DNA of 64,000 nucleotides from Sphingobacterium alimentarium. Its GTDB lineage: Bacteria; Bacteroidota; Bacteroidia; Sphingobacteriales; Sphingobacteriaceae. A program made the translations under genes and the position numbers. Position 1 is the stretch's first letter, and the number at the start of each line of letters is the position of its first letter. The notes under the pieces are model-generated. The model did not search any database. It was not told the DNA's origin and saw only the letters and a list, made by a program, of their open reading frames with translations. Where the stretch lies: positions 1-64,000 of the forward strand of contig NZ_SMBZ01000010.1 of the NCBI RefSeq assembly GCF_004342685.1, read 5' to 3'. This document shows positions 29,251-38,024 of the stretch, in pieces.

Positions 29251-29859
29251 ATGGAAATTATCAATCAAATTATTCAAGCCTTTCAAGCTACCTCCTGGCT
29301 GGAGCGATTCTCGGTGCTGTGTGGCATTATTCAAGTACTTTTAAGCAAAAATAATAAGGTGTCCAATTACCTCTTTGGCATCTTAGGGATAATTTCGGGT
29401 ATGTATGTACTTTTCGGCGCTAAATTATATGCCGATATCGCCTTGAATATGTACTACCTCATCATGAGTATTTATGGCTGGTGGTACTGGAAAACCAACA
29501 AGATAGCGAAAGAACAACCTATAACCTCCTGCACACCAAAAGATTGGAGCATCGTATTGGCCATCGTATTTGGTGGATTTTTCATCCTTTATTTTTCGCT
29601 TATTACATTCACAGATTCTGATGTGCCTATTTGGGACGCATGGGTGTCTGCTACCGCGTGGGCAGGCATGTGGCTATTAGCTAGACGAAAAATCGAAAAC
29701 TGGATTTTGCTCAATATCAGTAATGCTTTCGCTATTCCTTTATTGATTCACAAAGATCTATATCTATTTGCCGCACTGACTACATTTCTATTTACCGTAG
29801 CTATTTTTGGCTATATCAAATGGAAAGGAATTATGAAACTTGAAGCTAAAACCATATAA
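29251..29859 (+). CDS. pnuT: PnuC-family transporter, predicted thiamine transporter PnuT
   Basis: 202 residues with about seven membrane helices and PnuC-family signatures such as YLFGILGIISGMYV, YYLIMSIYGWWYWK and a late WILLNISNAFAIPL. PnuC itself takes up nicotinamide riboside. Members under a TPP riboswitch are PnuT, which takes up thiamine, and the riboswitch directly upstream gives that assignment. The stop is one base from the start of the next gene, so the pair is co-regulated. Confidence 0.92.
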   Translation: MEIINQIIQAFQATSWLERFSVLCGIIQVLLSKNNKVSNYLFGILGIISGMYVLFGAKLYADIALNMYYLIMSIYGWWYWKTNKIAKEQPITSCTPKDWSIVLAIVFGGFFILYFSLITFTDSDVPIWDAWVSATAWAGMWLLARRKIENWILLNISNAFAIPLLIHKDLYLFAALTTFLFTVAIFGYIKWKGIMKLEAKTI

Positions 29860-29860
29860 T

Positions 29861-30946
29861 ATGTACCTAGACGAACAAACAATAGCCGTAATCCGCGATT
29901 CACAAGCAAAATCCATTCAAGCTAAGCAATTAGTGCCCGAACAACTGGAAGTTATTTATGCGAAAAACTGGTTTAATATTTGGGTTAGCAGTAAGTATAA
30001 TGGTTTAAAATTAAGTTTGTTAGATGGATTTAATTTAATCAAAGAAATAGCTTATTACGATGGTGCATTTGCCTGGACCGTCACACTCTGCTCGGGAGCA
30101 AATATGTTTTCTGGTTTTATCAATACCGATTTGGCCAGCGTTGTTTTTAGTGATCCCAAGGTATGTTTTGGCGGCAGTGGAAGAGCAAATGGAAAGGCAG
30201 TTTGGAATGGTGAGCAGTATCATCTTACCGGTGTTTGGCAATACGCGACTGGCGCACCTCATTTGACACATTTTACTTTGAATGCATTTGTTTTCGATGG
30301 GAATGCCCAAAGAGTAGATGTAGCTGGCCAGCCTGTAGTATATTCTTTCTTTGTGCCCAAAGAATACGTTTTGATTCATTACGACTGGGATACTTTTGGC
30401 TTGGAATGTACGGCTTCACATAGTTTTTCATTAGATAATGTAAGTGTAGATAAATCTTATGCCTTTGAACTAAAACCTTCAGAAAATAGGGTAGATTCTG
30501 CTTTATACAAAATACCGTTTATGACTTTTGCAGAATTAACTTTGCTCCCTAATTATTTGGGTATGTACCAACGTTTTTTGGATCTGGTTGAAAAGTACTT
30601 TTTTGATAAATCTAAAAATCCCGATTGGGCTGATAAATACAGTAAAAGTCGTTTTCGCCAAATTGATAGCTATCAACAAAAATCGGAAGGATATACTTCG
30701 AACGCTGTTTCATTAATAAACACTTTATGGCTTGAAGTAAATCAAAATCCTGATAATATTAATGCAGAACTTTTGGTAGAAATAGCATCAGAATCTAGAA
30801 GGATAGTGAAAGAAATCAGAGAATCTGTAACTGTTTTATTCCCTTTAGTAGGAATATCTGGAGCACAGAGAGATAATGAACTGAATATAGTTTTTAGGAA
30901 TATTTTTACCGCGACTCAGCATAGTTTGTTGAATTTGGAAGGGTAG
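29861..30946 (+). CDS. Acyl-CoA dehydrogenase-like flavoprotein under TPP control
   Basis: 361 residues. The N-terminal helical region, central beta domain (KVCFGGSGRANGKAV, WQYATGAPHLTHF) and C-terminal four-helix region with SRRIVKEIRESV and PLVGISG follow the acyl-CoA dehydrogenase/group D flavin monooxygenase pattern. It is weakly conserved, and no catalytic Glu can be named. I use the ATG at 29861, one base after pnuT, rather than an in-frame TTG at 29840. Co-transcription under the TPP riboswitch suggests a role in uptake or salvage of thiamine or a precursor, but no such enzyme is known to me. Confidence 0.75.
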   Translation: MYLDEQTIAVIRDSQAKSIQAKQLVPEQLEVIYAKNWFNIWVSSKYNGLKLSLLDGFNLIKEIAYYDGAFAWTVTLCSGANMFSGFINTDLASVVFSDPKVCFGGSGRANGKAVWNGEQYHLTGVWQYATGAPHLTHFTLNAFVFDGNAQRVDVAGQPVVYSFFVPKEYVLIHYDWDTFGLECTASHSFSLDNVSVDKSYAFELKPSENRVDSALYKIPFMTFAELTLLPNYLGMYQRFLDLVEKYFFDKSKNPDWADKYSKSRFRQIDSYQQKSEGYTSNAVSLINTLWLEVNQNPDNINAELLVEIASESRRIVKEIRESVTVLFPLVGISGAQRDNELNIVFRNIFTATQHSLLNLEG

Positions 30947-30984
30947 AGATTTTAGTAAAATTGCCCTCTATGCCGGGCAGGCAT

Positions 30985-31008
30985 CCTACTTTTGGTCGCA
31001 AAAGTAGG
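30985..31008. repeat. Small palindromic hairpin, REP-like
   Basis: A 9-bp stem (CCTACTTTT with AAAAGTAGG, loop GGTCGC) preceded by a GC-rich GCCGGGCAGGC. This pattern of a GC-rich patch plus a palindrome, standing in a 205-base gap between convergent genes, resembles dispersed intergenic repeats of Sphingobacteriaceae. It could also act as a terminator. Confidence 0.4.
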
Positions 31009-31151
31009 CAAAACTCGACGCTGAAATCTTTTGGCTGTAAGTTTTGTGCTTCCATATGCCATTACCAAAATATTCCAAGGCGACATTTTTAGTATTTGTA
31101 TAGTGTGGTGGTGTTATTGATGAATAAATTAATCTGAATTGATAGATAATT

Positions 31152-31928
31152 CTAACAATCAAATTGTCTGTCTCCAATATAAGTCGTGTTGTCCGAAGAT
31201 AGAATAATTAAATAGCGTTCTTCTTCATAGTCTCGTGGGCTTGAAAAGATAAAATCAGGTAAACCGTCTTTGTCGAAATCCGCAATTACGACCAACTCTG
31301 TGCTCGTGTCATTATATTCTGTTTGATGGATTAGTGTCAAACCTTTTGGATATTTCTCCGAAAACAATTTTAAAGTATAATCTCCATTTGGATTGCTACC
31401 ATTGTTTCCGTAAAATGTTATTCCGGAAGCCTGTAATGTGTAACTTTTGCTATTAAACTCAAATTTAAACGGTTCATTTGGCATTATCATGGCATTCGAA
31501 AATGCTACTGTATCCAATTTACCGGGTTGGATTTGTGGAATATTAAACAACAATAAAGCCTTGTTGTTTGATTCGATTACCTGTGCCGGATAGCCCGAAC
31601 ATGGATCCTCATTAATTTTGGATAAATAATACATAGCGTATGCGATCTGGTAAACTCCATCTTTCTTATATATTTCTTTCCATTTCGCAGAAGCTAATTT
31701 ATCCTTCAATTCTGTACTATTTAATATTCTATAGGTGGCAGGAAATAAAATCACATCTTCCACTACATTTGTCTCATCAGAGATTTCTGTTTCAACGACC
31801 AAGCTGTCTGATGTTAATTCTGGCAACTCGATAACAGTAGAATCTTGTGTATTATCACTTTCATTTCTATTATTACAACTAAATAATAAAAATGTCTCCA
31901 ATAAAATTATTAGTACAGAATTCTTCAT
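31152..31928 (-). CDS. Lipoprotein of unknown function with FG-GAP-like C terminus
   Basis: 258 residues. Residues 1-18 form a lipoprotein signal with lipobox LLFSC. A Ser/Thr/Glu-rich linker (about 20-60) leads to a globular domain. Near the C terminus IADFDKDGLPDFIFSSP resembles one calcium-binding FG-GAP/DxDxDG repeat. It is likely attached to the outer or inner membrane facing the periplasm. It is separated from the LLM oxidoreductase by only 3 bases, so probably co-transcribed, without an obvious functional link. Confidence 0.8.
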   Translation of the reverse strand: MKNSVLIILLETFLLFSCNNRNESDNTQDSTVIELPELTSDSLVVETEISDETNVVEDVILFPATYRILNSTELKDKLASAKWKEIYKKDGVYQIAYAMYYLSKINEDPCSGYPAQVIESNNKALLLFNIPQIQPGKLDTVAFSNAMIMPNEPFKFEFNSKSYTLQASGITFYGNNGSNPNGDYTLKLFSEKYPKGLTLIHQTEYNDTSTELVVIADFDKDGLPDFIFSSPRDYEEERYLIILSSDNTTYIGDRQFDC

Positions 31929-31931
31929 CTT

Positions 31932-32927
31932 CTAATTTTGAATAAGTGCCTTTGCAATAATATCAAAAGCTTTCAAACGTTTTTGATTATCAAATATATA
32001 ATTTGTCGTCATTATTTCATCGGCCTGGTATTCTTCCGCAAAAGTCAGCACATCTTCCCGAATTTCTTTTTCTGTACCGATGAAAGTACAGCTTACCATA
32101 CTTTGCACTGCTTGTTCAATTTCTGGAATGCCGTCGTAAATAGGCTTTTCGGTAGGCGGAGATAGCGGTTTGCGCAGATTAGTCAGGATTCCGGCAAACA
32201 TGTTGAATAAGCTCGTAGACAGGAAATTCGCTTCTTCGACAGTATCTGCAGCCACAATATTTACACAGATGATAAAGTAAGGCTGTTCCAAATATTGCGA
32301 AGGTTGGAATTTTTCATGATAGATCGCTGATGCCTGTCTGAGCATGGCAGGAGCAAAGTGCGCTGCAAAGGCGTATGGTAACCCTAATTCAGCCGCGAGA
32401 TAAGCACTATCAGTACTTGATCCTAGAATGTAAATTGGAATGTCTAGACCTTCTCCCGGGAAAGCACGAACTTTTGCATCTACATTGTTCTCATCCAAAT
32501 ATTTCTGCAATTCTAAGATATCATCTTTGAAATAAAATGATGTATTTAAGTTATTTCTGCGTAAAGCCATAGCCGTCAATTGGTCGGTGCCTGGCGCACG
32601 ACCCAAGCCTAAGTCGATGCGACCGGGATAGATACTTTCTAAAGTACCGAATTGCTCCGCCACGACCAATGGAGTATGGTTGGGTAACATAATACCTCCT
32701 GAACCGACACGAAGTGTGCTAGTCTTGCCAGCGATGTGTCCGATGAGTACAGATGTCGCAGAGCTTGCGATATGTGGCATATTGTGATGCTCCGCGAACC
32801 ACATCCTTTCGTAGCCTAATTTTTCAATATGTTGAGCTCCTTCTACCGCACGTTCGATAGCTTCGGAGGGGTTGCTATTTTTACAAATAGTTGCTAATTC
32901 TAAAGCAGATATTTTTAGTGAATTCAT
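31932..32927 (-). CDS. LLM-class flavin-dependent oxidoreductase
   Basis: 331 residues of the luciferase-like monooxygenase family, alkanal-monooxygenase-alpha-like group. Signatures are RMWFAEHHNMPHIA near the N terminus, LGHIAGKT-like LIGHIAGKTSTLRVGSGGIMLPNH, RIDLGLGRAPGTD, and a C-terminal TNYIFDNQKRLKAF. It uses reduced flavin and O2; the substrate is unknown. It is followed by the lipoprotein gene. Confidence 0.93.
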   Translation of the reverse strand: MNSLKISALELATICKNSNPSEAIERAVEGAQHIEKLGYERMWFAEHHNMPHIASSATSVLIGHIAGKTSTLRVGSGGIMLPNHTPLVVAEQFGTLESIYPGRIDLGLGRAPGTDQLTAMALRRNNLNTSFYFKDDILELQKYLDENNVDAKVRAFPGEGLDIPIYILGSSTDSAYLAAELGLPYAFAAHFAPAMLRQASAIYHEKFQPSQYLEQPYFIICVNIVAADTVEEANFLSTSLFNMFAGILTNLRKPLSPPTEKPIYDGIPEIEQAVQSMVSCTFIGTEKEIREDVLTFAEEYQADEIMTTNYIFDNQKRLKAFDIIAKALIQN

Positions 32928-33017
32928 AGATTTTAAAACTTGAGGGGCTTTATTGCCCTGATCTCAACGCCATAAATATACTATGAATAGGATAGAAGAT
33001 TGTAAACTGAGTGTCTT

Positions 33018-34202
33018 TTATAAAATTTTTGAGCAATGTATGACAATGTGATTATCCGCGTAGTCTGTAACGAAATATAGAAAGTCGCTACCTCCATCTT
33101 TTATCTTAAATTTCTTACGCACCTCATCCACTTTGATGGGAAAATTTTTGGTTGCTACATTGGCTTTTCCTAAAGTGTTTAGTTTTTTGAACTCACCTAA
33201 CGTATATACATTTTCGATCTGAAATATTCGTCCTAGAAAATCACTTTCCAATGTGTCGGAAGTATATAAATGGGTATGAGTATGCAGCTTAAACAAACTA
33301 AAAGCCTTTGCAACAGACTTAAAAGCACCCGCTTTGGTTAGTGCTACATCCGGATCATACAAATACTTCAATGGAGTTGATGTTTTGACCAGTGTTGTTT
33401 TTTCTTCTTGCTGGGTGAAGGAAATATTTTGTAACTGGTCGGCAGACAAACGGATCGCTGTAATTTTTGTTTCCCCTTCAAATGTGCGATCTTGTAAGAA
33501 CAATAATTCTTTGCAATCGCCCTCTAAACTTATGACATACAATAGTTTGACATGCTTCAACTTTTGTAGCGCTGAATTAATATCCATCAGCGGAGATAGT
33601 TTGCAAAGGATGTAGCGCGACTTTTGAAAGAACATATCCTGCAAAGCCACGATATTAGGTTCGCAATCTTCCAACAAAAATACCTTGGCATGATTCACCC
33701 TACGGGAGGGATCAATATAAATGTAATCAATAGAATTATCTTCTTGATCTTGTACAAACTTAACACCATCCGTATGCAGCGGAACCAAATTAGCGACACC
33801 AAGCTGTTGCGCGTTATGTTTTACGATTTGCGAAAGCTTTTCATTGAGCTCGCAGTGAACGACAATTTGCGCTTCTTGCGCGAGATAACAGCTGTCTACA
33901 CTGAATCCTCCTGTCACGTCGACGATTTTACAGCCTTTACGAATCAATGATTGCTTGACCAAGGCAGTATGTTCCGAAGAACATTGTTCGAGGTTAATTT
34001 TATCAGGATAATAGATATTTGGCGAATATGCCCAAGTAGGCAATTTCTTGTATGCTCGCTGCCAGCCATCAATCTGAGTAGCTAATTCGGAGGAAGAAAC
34101 TTCGGCGAAAGGGCTTTTCTTGAAAGCCATAGCACCTGGATCCAACTGCCTGTTGGCTTTTATATAGTCCTGAACCTCTTTATCTAATATGCTTCTATTC
34201 AT
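33018..34202 (-). CDS. SAM-dependent methyltransferase with THUMP-like domain
   Basis: 394 residues. The central Rossmann methyltransferase core has IVDVTGGFSVDSCYLAQ (SAM motif I), VVHCELNE (motif II) and YIYIDPSRR (motif IV, DPxR in place of DPPY). The C-terminal part (about 300-394) is the THUMP-like region. Such proteins are annotated in Bacteroidota without known substrate; an RNA base is likely. It overlaps the aspartate kinase gene by 8 bases. Confidence 0.88.
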   Translation of the reverse strand: MNRSILDKEVQDYIKANRQLDPGAMAFKKSPFAEVSSSELATQIDGWQRAYKKLPTWAYSPNIYYPDKINLEQCSSEHTALVKQSLIRKGCKIVDVTGGFSVDSCYLAQEAQIVVHCELNEKLSQIVKHNAQQLGVANLVPLHTDGVKFVQDQEDNSIDYIYIDPSRRVNHAKVFLLEDCEPNIVALQDMFFQKSRYILCKLSPLMDINSALQKLKHVKLLYVISLEGDCKELLFLQDRTFEGETKITAIRLSADQLQNISFTQQEEKTTLVKTSTPLKYLYDPDVALTKAGAFKSVAKAFSLFKLHTHTHLYTSDTLESDFLGRIFQIENVYTLGEFKKLNTLGKANVATKNFPIKVDEVRKKFKIKDGGSDFLYFVTDYADNHIVIHCSKIL

Positions 34203-35463
34203 TCAAATCTTTAACCAGAATCTGACAAGTATATTGATCCTTAAGTTCGCGAATTATTTCCTTATTTACTAATACACGCTCAATAGTTTGCTGATTATAG
34301 TAGCGAATAGTGATCAATTCCAGACCTGTCTGTACAGAAACTTTGAATCTTTTCTCTAATTCTTCTAGCAGGGAATTGATGTTTGAACCTGTATTATCCA
34401 CACTTATCGCAAAGCTGATGGCGCTATTGTGCATCATATTGATTTTGATACGATGTTTGTGCAATAGATTAAAAATATAGGATAAATTGTCTTCTACGAT
34501 AAAAGAAAAATCACGTGGCTGTATATTGATAAAAACCTGCTCCACTTTAAATATAAAGGAGGGTACAGGCAAAGTTTGATTGGTAGTCCTTATGACGGTT
34601 CCTGCCTTATCGGGATTAAGGAAAGACCTTACATTCAAAGTTATTTTTTTGTTTTGTAAGGGTTTGATGGTTTTGGGGTGAATTACGGTTGCACCATAAT
34701 AAGTCAACTCAATCGCATCGGTATACGACAATTCAGGAATGAGTTCTGTCTCTGCAAACCATTTTGGGTCGGCATTGAGTACTCCGGGTACATCTTTCCA
34801 GATGGTGATGTCTTCGGCATTCAGGCACGAAGCAAAAATTGCTGCCGAATAATCGGAACCCTCACGCCCTAATGTTGTGGTAAAATTTTCGGAAGTCGAT
34901 CCAATAAAACCTTGTGTGATGACTATATATTCATCCAAAATTTCAGGCAAATCACGACGTATTCTGTCTTCCGTCAATTGCCAGTTTACTGTGGCTTCGC
35001 GGTACGTATTGTCTGTTTGGATATAATCTCGGGCATCTATCCATTGTGCCTGCATGCCGGTATGCTTGAGGTACGCAGCGATAATGCGCGAAGAAAGTAT
35101 TTCACCCAGTGAAACTATCTGATCATACAAATAATCAAATGTGTCTTGTGGCTCTTCTTCGAGAATCCACTCCACTTCGACAAAAGCATTCGCTATTTCA
35201 TTAAAAATAGGATGTGATGAATCCTCAAATAATTCTTGAAGAATCTGGAAATGCTCAGTTTTCACCTCATCCAAATACCCAAAATAGTCCCCATTTTGAT
35301 TAAAAAAGGTGTTAATCACACTTTCCAACTTATTGGTGGTCTTATTGATAGCCGATACCACCACTAAAAGCTCGGAGGAATTATATGTAGATATTATGGA
35401 GGTTATATTTTTAATGTTGTCAGCATTCTTTACAGAAGCACCACCAAACTTAAATACTTGCAT
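34195..35463 (-). CDS. Aspartate kinase, monofunctional
   Basis: 422 residues. It starts VFKFGGASVKNADNI (ATP/substrate site), has TTLGREGSDYSAA and IWKDVPGVLNADPK, and C-terminal ACT-type regulatory segments (about 305-415). It phosphorylates aspartate as first step to lysine, threonine and methionine, and with dapA (802-1677) feeds diaminopimelate. It is not fused to homoserine dehydrogenase. It is upstream of and overlaps the methyltransferase gene. Confidence 0.93.
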   Translation of the reverse strand: MQVFKFGGASVKNADNIKNITSIISTYNSSELLVVVSAINKTTNKLESVINTFFNQNGDYFGYLDEVKTEHFQILQELFEDSSHPIFNEIANAFVEVEWILEEEPQDTFDYLYDQIVSLGEILSSRIIAAYLKHTGMQAQWIDARDYIQTDNTYREATVNWQLTEDRIRRDLPEILDEYIVITQGFIGSTSENFTTTLGREGSDYSAAIFASCLNAEDITIWKDVPGVLNADPKWFAETELIPELSYTDAIELTYYGATVIHPKTIKPLQNKKITLNVRSFLNPDKAGTVIRTTNQTLPVPSFIFKVEQVFINIQPRDFSFIVEDNLSYIFNLLHKHRIKINMMHNSAISFAISVDNTGSNINSLLEELEKRFKVSVQTGLELITIRYYNQQTIERVLVNKEIIRELKDQYTCQILVKDLNE

Positions 35464-35476
35464 GTATTGTATTAGA

Positions 35477-36289
35477 TTAATTTAAAGACTGCCTTATACT
35501 TTTGACGTATTTCTGTCCTTGCGGATTCAAAATGGATAATATATCCTGATAAGGTATTTCCAATTCTGTAGGTCCTTCCACGTATGGTTTGATTTCGTAT
35601 TCGTTATAATAAAAAATCAAACCATTCTTGCCCAGCCCAAAGTTATAATTTATAGCAAATATTCCATTTTCAAAAAAGTATTTTTTTGAAAATGATGCTG
35701 TATCCGACAATTTTTCGTTTTTACGAAATTGTCTTTCCGCTATTTTGGTCAAGGCGGAGACATTCTCTTTATGAATGATGTCTTCCAGTTCTATTTTTTC
35801 CCTGGTTGCAATATCGAAGTTCGATAATACGGTATAGTGAATACCATGCGCTCCACCCGTATATTCATCTACCGCAGTCGACAAAGTCATGATGTCGGGA
35901 GTATTTATCCAGACCTTACTCGAAATATTCTTGTACCACGCAAAGGATACGGAGGTTGTACTACTCTCTTCGACGAATTCGTTAAATCCAAGAATGAAAG
36001 TTTCAGCAGCTTCTTCAATTTTTTCTTCACCATCCAATAGGATATAGGAACGGATAGTATCATTTAACGTTTTATCTTCGAAAAGGGGATATGAAATCTG
36101 AAAATAAGTCGTGTCGATTCTATCTCCATTTTCAATAAAATATGGGCTGAAATCTTTGTAGACTTGATAAGAATAGGCTACCGAGTCCATTTGGGCACTA
36201 TCTTGTGCGGTGGATCGGGCGCTCTTATCCTTTCCTTGCGTACATGAATTACATAGAATAACCAGGAATAAGGCGAGTGTTTGAATCAT
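35477..36289 (-). CDS. DUF3298/RsiV-like lipoprotein
   Basis: 270 residues. A signal peptide with lipobox ILCNSC is followed by a polar linker, a DUF4163-type segment (about 60-150, YFQISYPLFEDKTLN) and a DUF3298 domain (about 165-265) containing GGAHGIHYTV and EIKPYVEGPTELEIPYQDI. RsiV is an anti-sigma factor in Bacillus, but this copy has no cytoplasmic anti-sigma part and is probably a periplasmic lipoprotein of unknown role. It lies 13 bases upstream of nothing functional-looking other than aspartate kinase. Confidence 0.85.
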   Translation of the reverse strand: MIQTLALFLVILCNSCTQGKDKSARSTAQDSAQMDSVAYSYQVYKDFSPYFIENGDRIDTTYFQISYPLFEDKTLNDTIRSYILLDGEEKIEEAAETFILGFNEFVEESSTTSVSFAWYKNISSKVWINTPDIMTLSTAVDEYTGGAHGIHYTVLSNFDIATREKIELEDIIHKENVSALTKIAERQFRKNEKLSDTASFSKKYFFENGIFAINYNFGLGKNGLIFYYNEYEIKPYVEGPTELEIPYQDILSILNPQGQKYVKSIRQSLN

Positions 36290-36324
36290 TTATGATTTTG
36301 ATAAATAGATGTAGGGCAAAATAT

Positions 36325-37014
36325 TTATTTTGCTTTGAAATGTTTGATTACTCTTTTTCCGAATAGCGTACTTCCCAGACGAATCATATTGCTTCCTTGT
36401 TCGATGGCAATTTTGTAATCCGATGACATACCCATAGATAAGGTGTCAAAAGAATCTTCCTTGCGGAAATAGCTTACTTTGATGCCATCAAATAACATTT
36501 TCAATTCATAAAATTCTTCTTTGATGACCTTCTCATTATCGGTGTTGGTCGCGATGCCCATCAATCCGCGGATACGAATGTTCTCTAAAGTTGCGAATTC
36601 TTCACTTTCTAGCAACTCGATAAGCTCCACATGGTCTAAGCCAAATTTAGTGTCTTCATCAGCAATGAAAATTTGAAGTAGACAGTCTATTACCCTATTG
36701 TTTTTTGTTGCTTGTTTGTTAATTTCTTTGAGCACTTTGAGCGAATCTACGGACTCAATCATCGCGATGAAAGGAGCGATGTATTTGACTTTATTCGTCT
36801 GTAGATGCCCCACCATATGCCATTGTATATCTTTTGGTAGTTGCTCGTACTTATCTACCATGTCTTGTACCAGATTTTCGCCAAATATGCGCTGCCCAGC
36901 GTCATATGCTTCTTGAATATCTTCTAGGGGTTTAGTCTTGGAGATAGCTACCAAAGTGACACCGATAGGTTTCAATTCATTTTGGATTTCCTCAATATTT
37001 GTTGTGATGCTCAT
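36325..37014 (-). CDS. YggS/PLPBP-family pyridoxal phosphate homeostasis protein
   Basis: 229 residues with the fold type III alanine-racemase-like barrel. The PLP lysine is in LVAISKTKPL, followed by FGENLVQDMVDKYEQLP, WHMVGHLQTNKVKYI and SMGMSSDYKIAIEQGSNMIR. It binds PLP, has no known catalytic activity, and helps keep free PLP and amino-acid pools balanced. It stands alone, divergent from the DUF4296 gene. Confidence 0.95.
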   Translation of the reverse strand: MSITTNIEEIQNELKPIGVTLVAISKTKPLEDIQEAYDAGQRIFGENLVQDMVDKYEQLPKDIQWHMVGHLQTNKVKYIAPFIAMIESVDSLKVLKEINKQATKNNRVIDCLLQIFIADEDTKFGLDHVELIELLESEEFATLENIRIRGLMGIATNTDNEKVIKEEFYELKMLFDGIKVSYFRKEDSFDTLSMGMSSDYKIAIEQGSNMIRLGSTLFGKRVIKHFKAK

Positions 37015-37106
37015 TATAAAAAATCGAATAAGAAGATAAAAAGTTTATTTTACATGTTGTACCGCTAAGAAGAGTATCATTTTGTAAATTTGTACAAATT
37101 TAAGCA

Positions 37107-38024
37107 ATGCAAAGATTATTATACAGCATATTTATATCGTTTTTTTTGATTCTTTCTTGTGCCAAATCCAAACCTAAGGATATTATCTCTGAAAGTAAAA
37201 TGACAGAGGTGCTTACACAAGTATCCATTTTGGATGGCTATCTTAATACATTGCCTTCGGATAGTGCCAAAAAGGTCATGCCTGTATTGTACGAGAAAAT
37301 ATTTAAGCAGTTTGATTTGGACTCCGCACGTTTCGTTCGCAATCTGGATTATTATTTTGCTGATCCCAATCTAACAGAAAAAATCTATTCAAATGTGAGT
37401 AAAGAACTGACGGTGTATGACCGAAAGTTCAATGCTGAAGATTCGATACGACAAGTTTTTGTGCAAGACAGCTTAAATCGCCATTATTATTTCCAACGTA
37501 TTTATGATCGTCAACAAGTTATGCGCTATTATAATTCAAGTGATACGTTATACACCAATTATTATGCATTCAACCGACGAGTGATTCAAGAATCTCCATT
37601 AGATTTCTTAAATCATTATCTAAATATGGTGCCTGTAGATGCAACTCATTTGGCAATTATAGACTCAGTAGCTTCAGGGAAATATAATAAGTTGGAATAC
37701 TTACTGGTGTACAATGATACTACTGCACATCAGGATGCTGAAGTGGCAAATTATAAACGGAATAGCGAACTTTTCTTGCAAAAATTGAGACTACAAGAAG
37801 CTGTTACGGGAACATTACCTACTGCTTCACCACGCTACCATCCGGATGATATGTTCGAAAGAAATGGTCCGCAGCCGCAAGAAGTGCCAGCTCAGGAAAT
37901 TCCCCAACCTACGGAGGAATTTATCAGTGATACGTCCAATAATGTGAAACTGGAACCTAGACCTGATAAACAAATTAATGAGCGAATGGTTAAACCTGTA
38001 AGAAGAAGAGAATTACCTCAATGA
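37107..38024 (+). CDS. DUF4296 lipoprotein
   Basis: 305 residues. The lipoprotein signal is LILSC at about 14-18. The N-terminal domain (about 25-115) is DUF4296, with SKMTEVLTQVSILDG and YFADPNLTEKIY. The tail (about 250-305) is rich in Pro, Glu and Arg. A TAAATTTG box at 37085-37092 lies 14 bases before the ATG and may be the -7 element. Its TGA overlaps the mutS2 start (ATGA), so the genes are coupled. Function unknown. Confidence 0.85.
   Translation: MQRLLYSIFISFFLILSCAKSKPKDIISESKMTEVLTQVSILDGYLNTLPSDSAKKVMPVLYEKIFKQFDLDSARFVRNLDYYFADPNLTEKIYSNVSKELTVYDRKFNAEDSIRQVFVQDSLNRHYYFQRIYDRQQVMRYYNSSDTLYTNYYAFNRRVIQESPLDFLNHYLNMVPVDATHLAIIDSVASGKYNKLEYLLVYNDTTAHQDAEVANYKRNSELFLQKLRLQEAVTGTLPTASPRYHPDDMFERNGPQPQEVPAQEIPQPTEEFISDTSNNVKLEPRPDKQINERMVKPVRRRELPQ

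Noticed and set aside
30986-31177. A 63-codon minus-strand frame
   Set aside because: It runs through the REP-like palindrome and overlaps the lipoprotein stop; no start signal or family resemblance.
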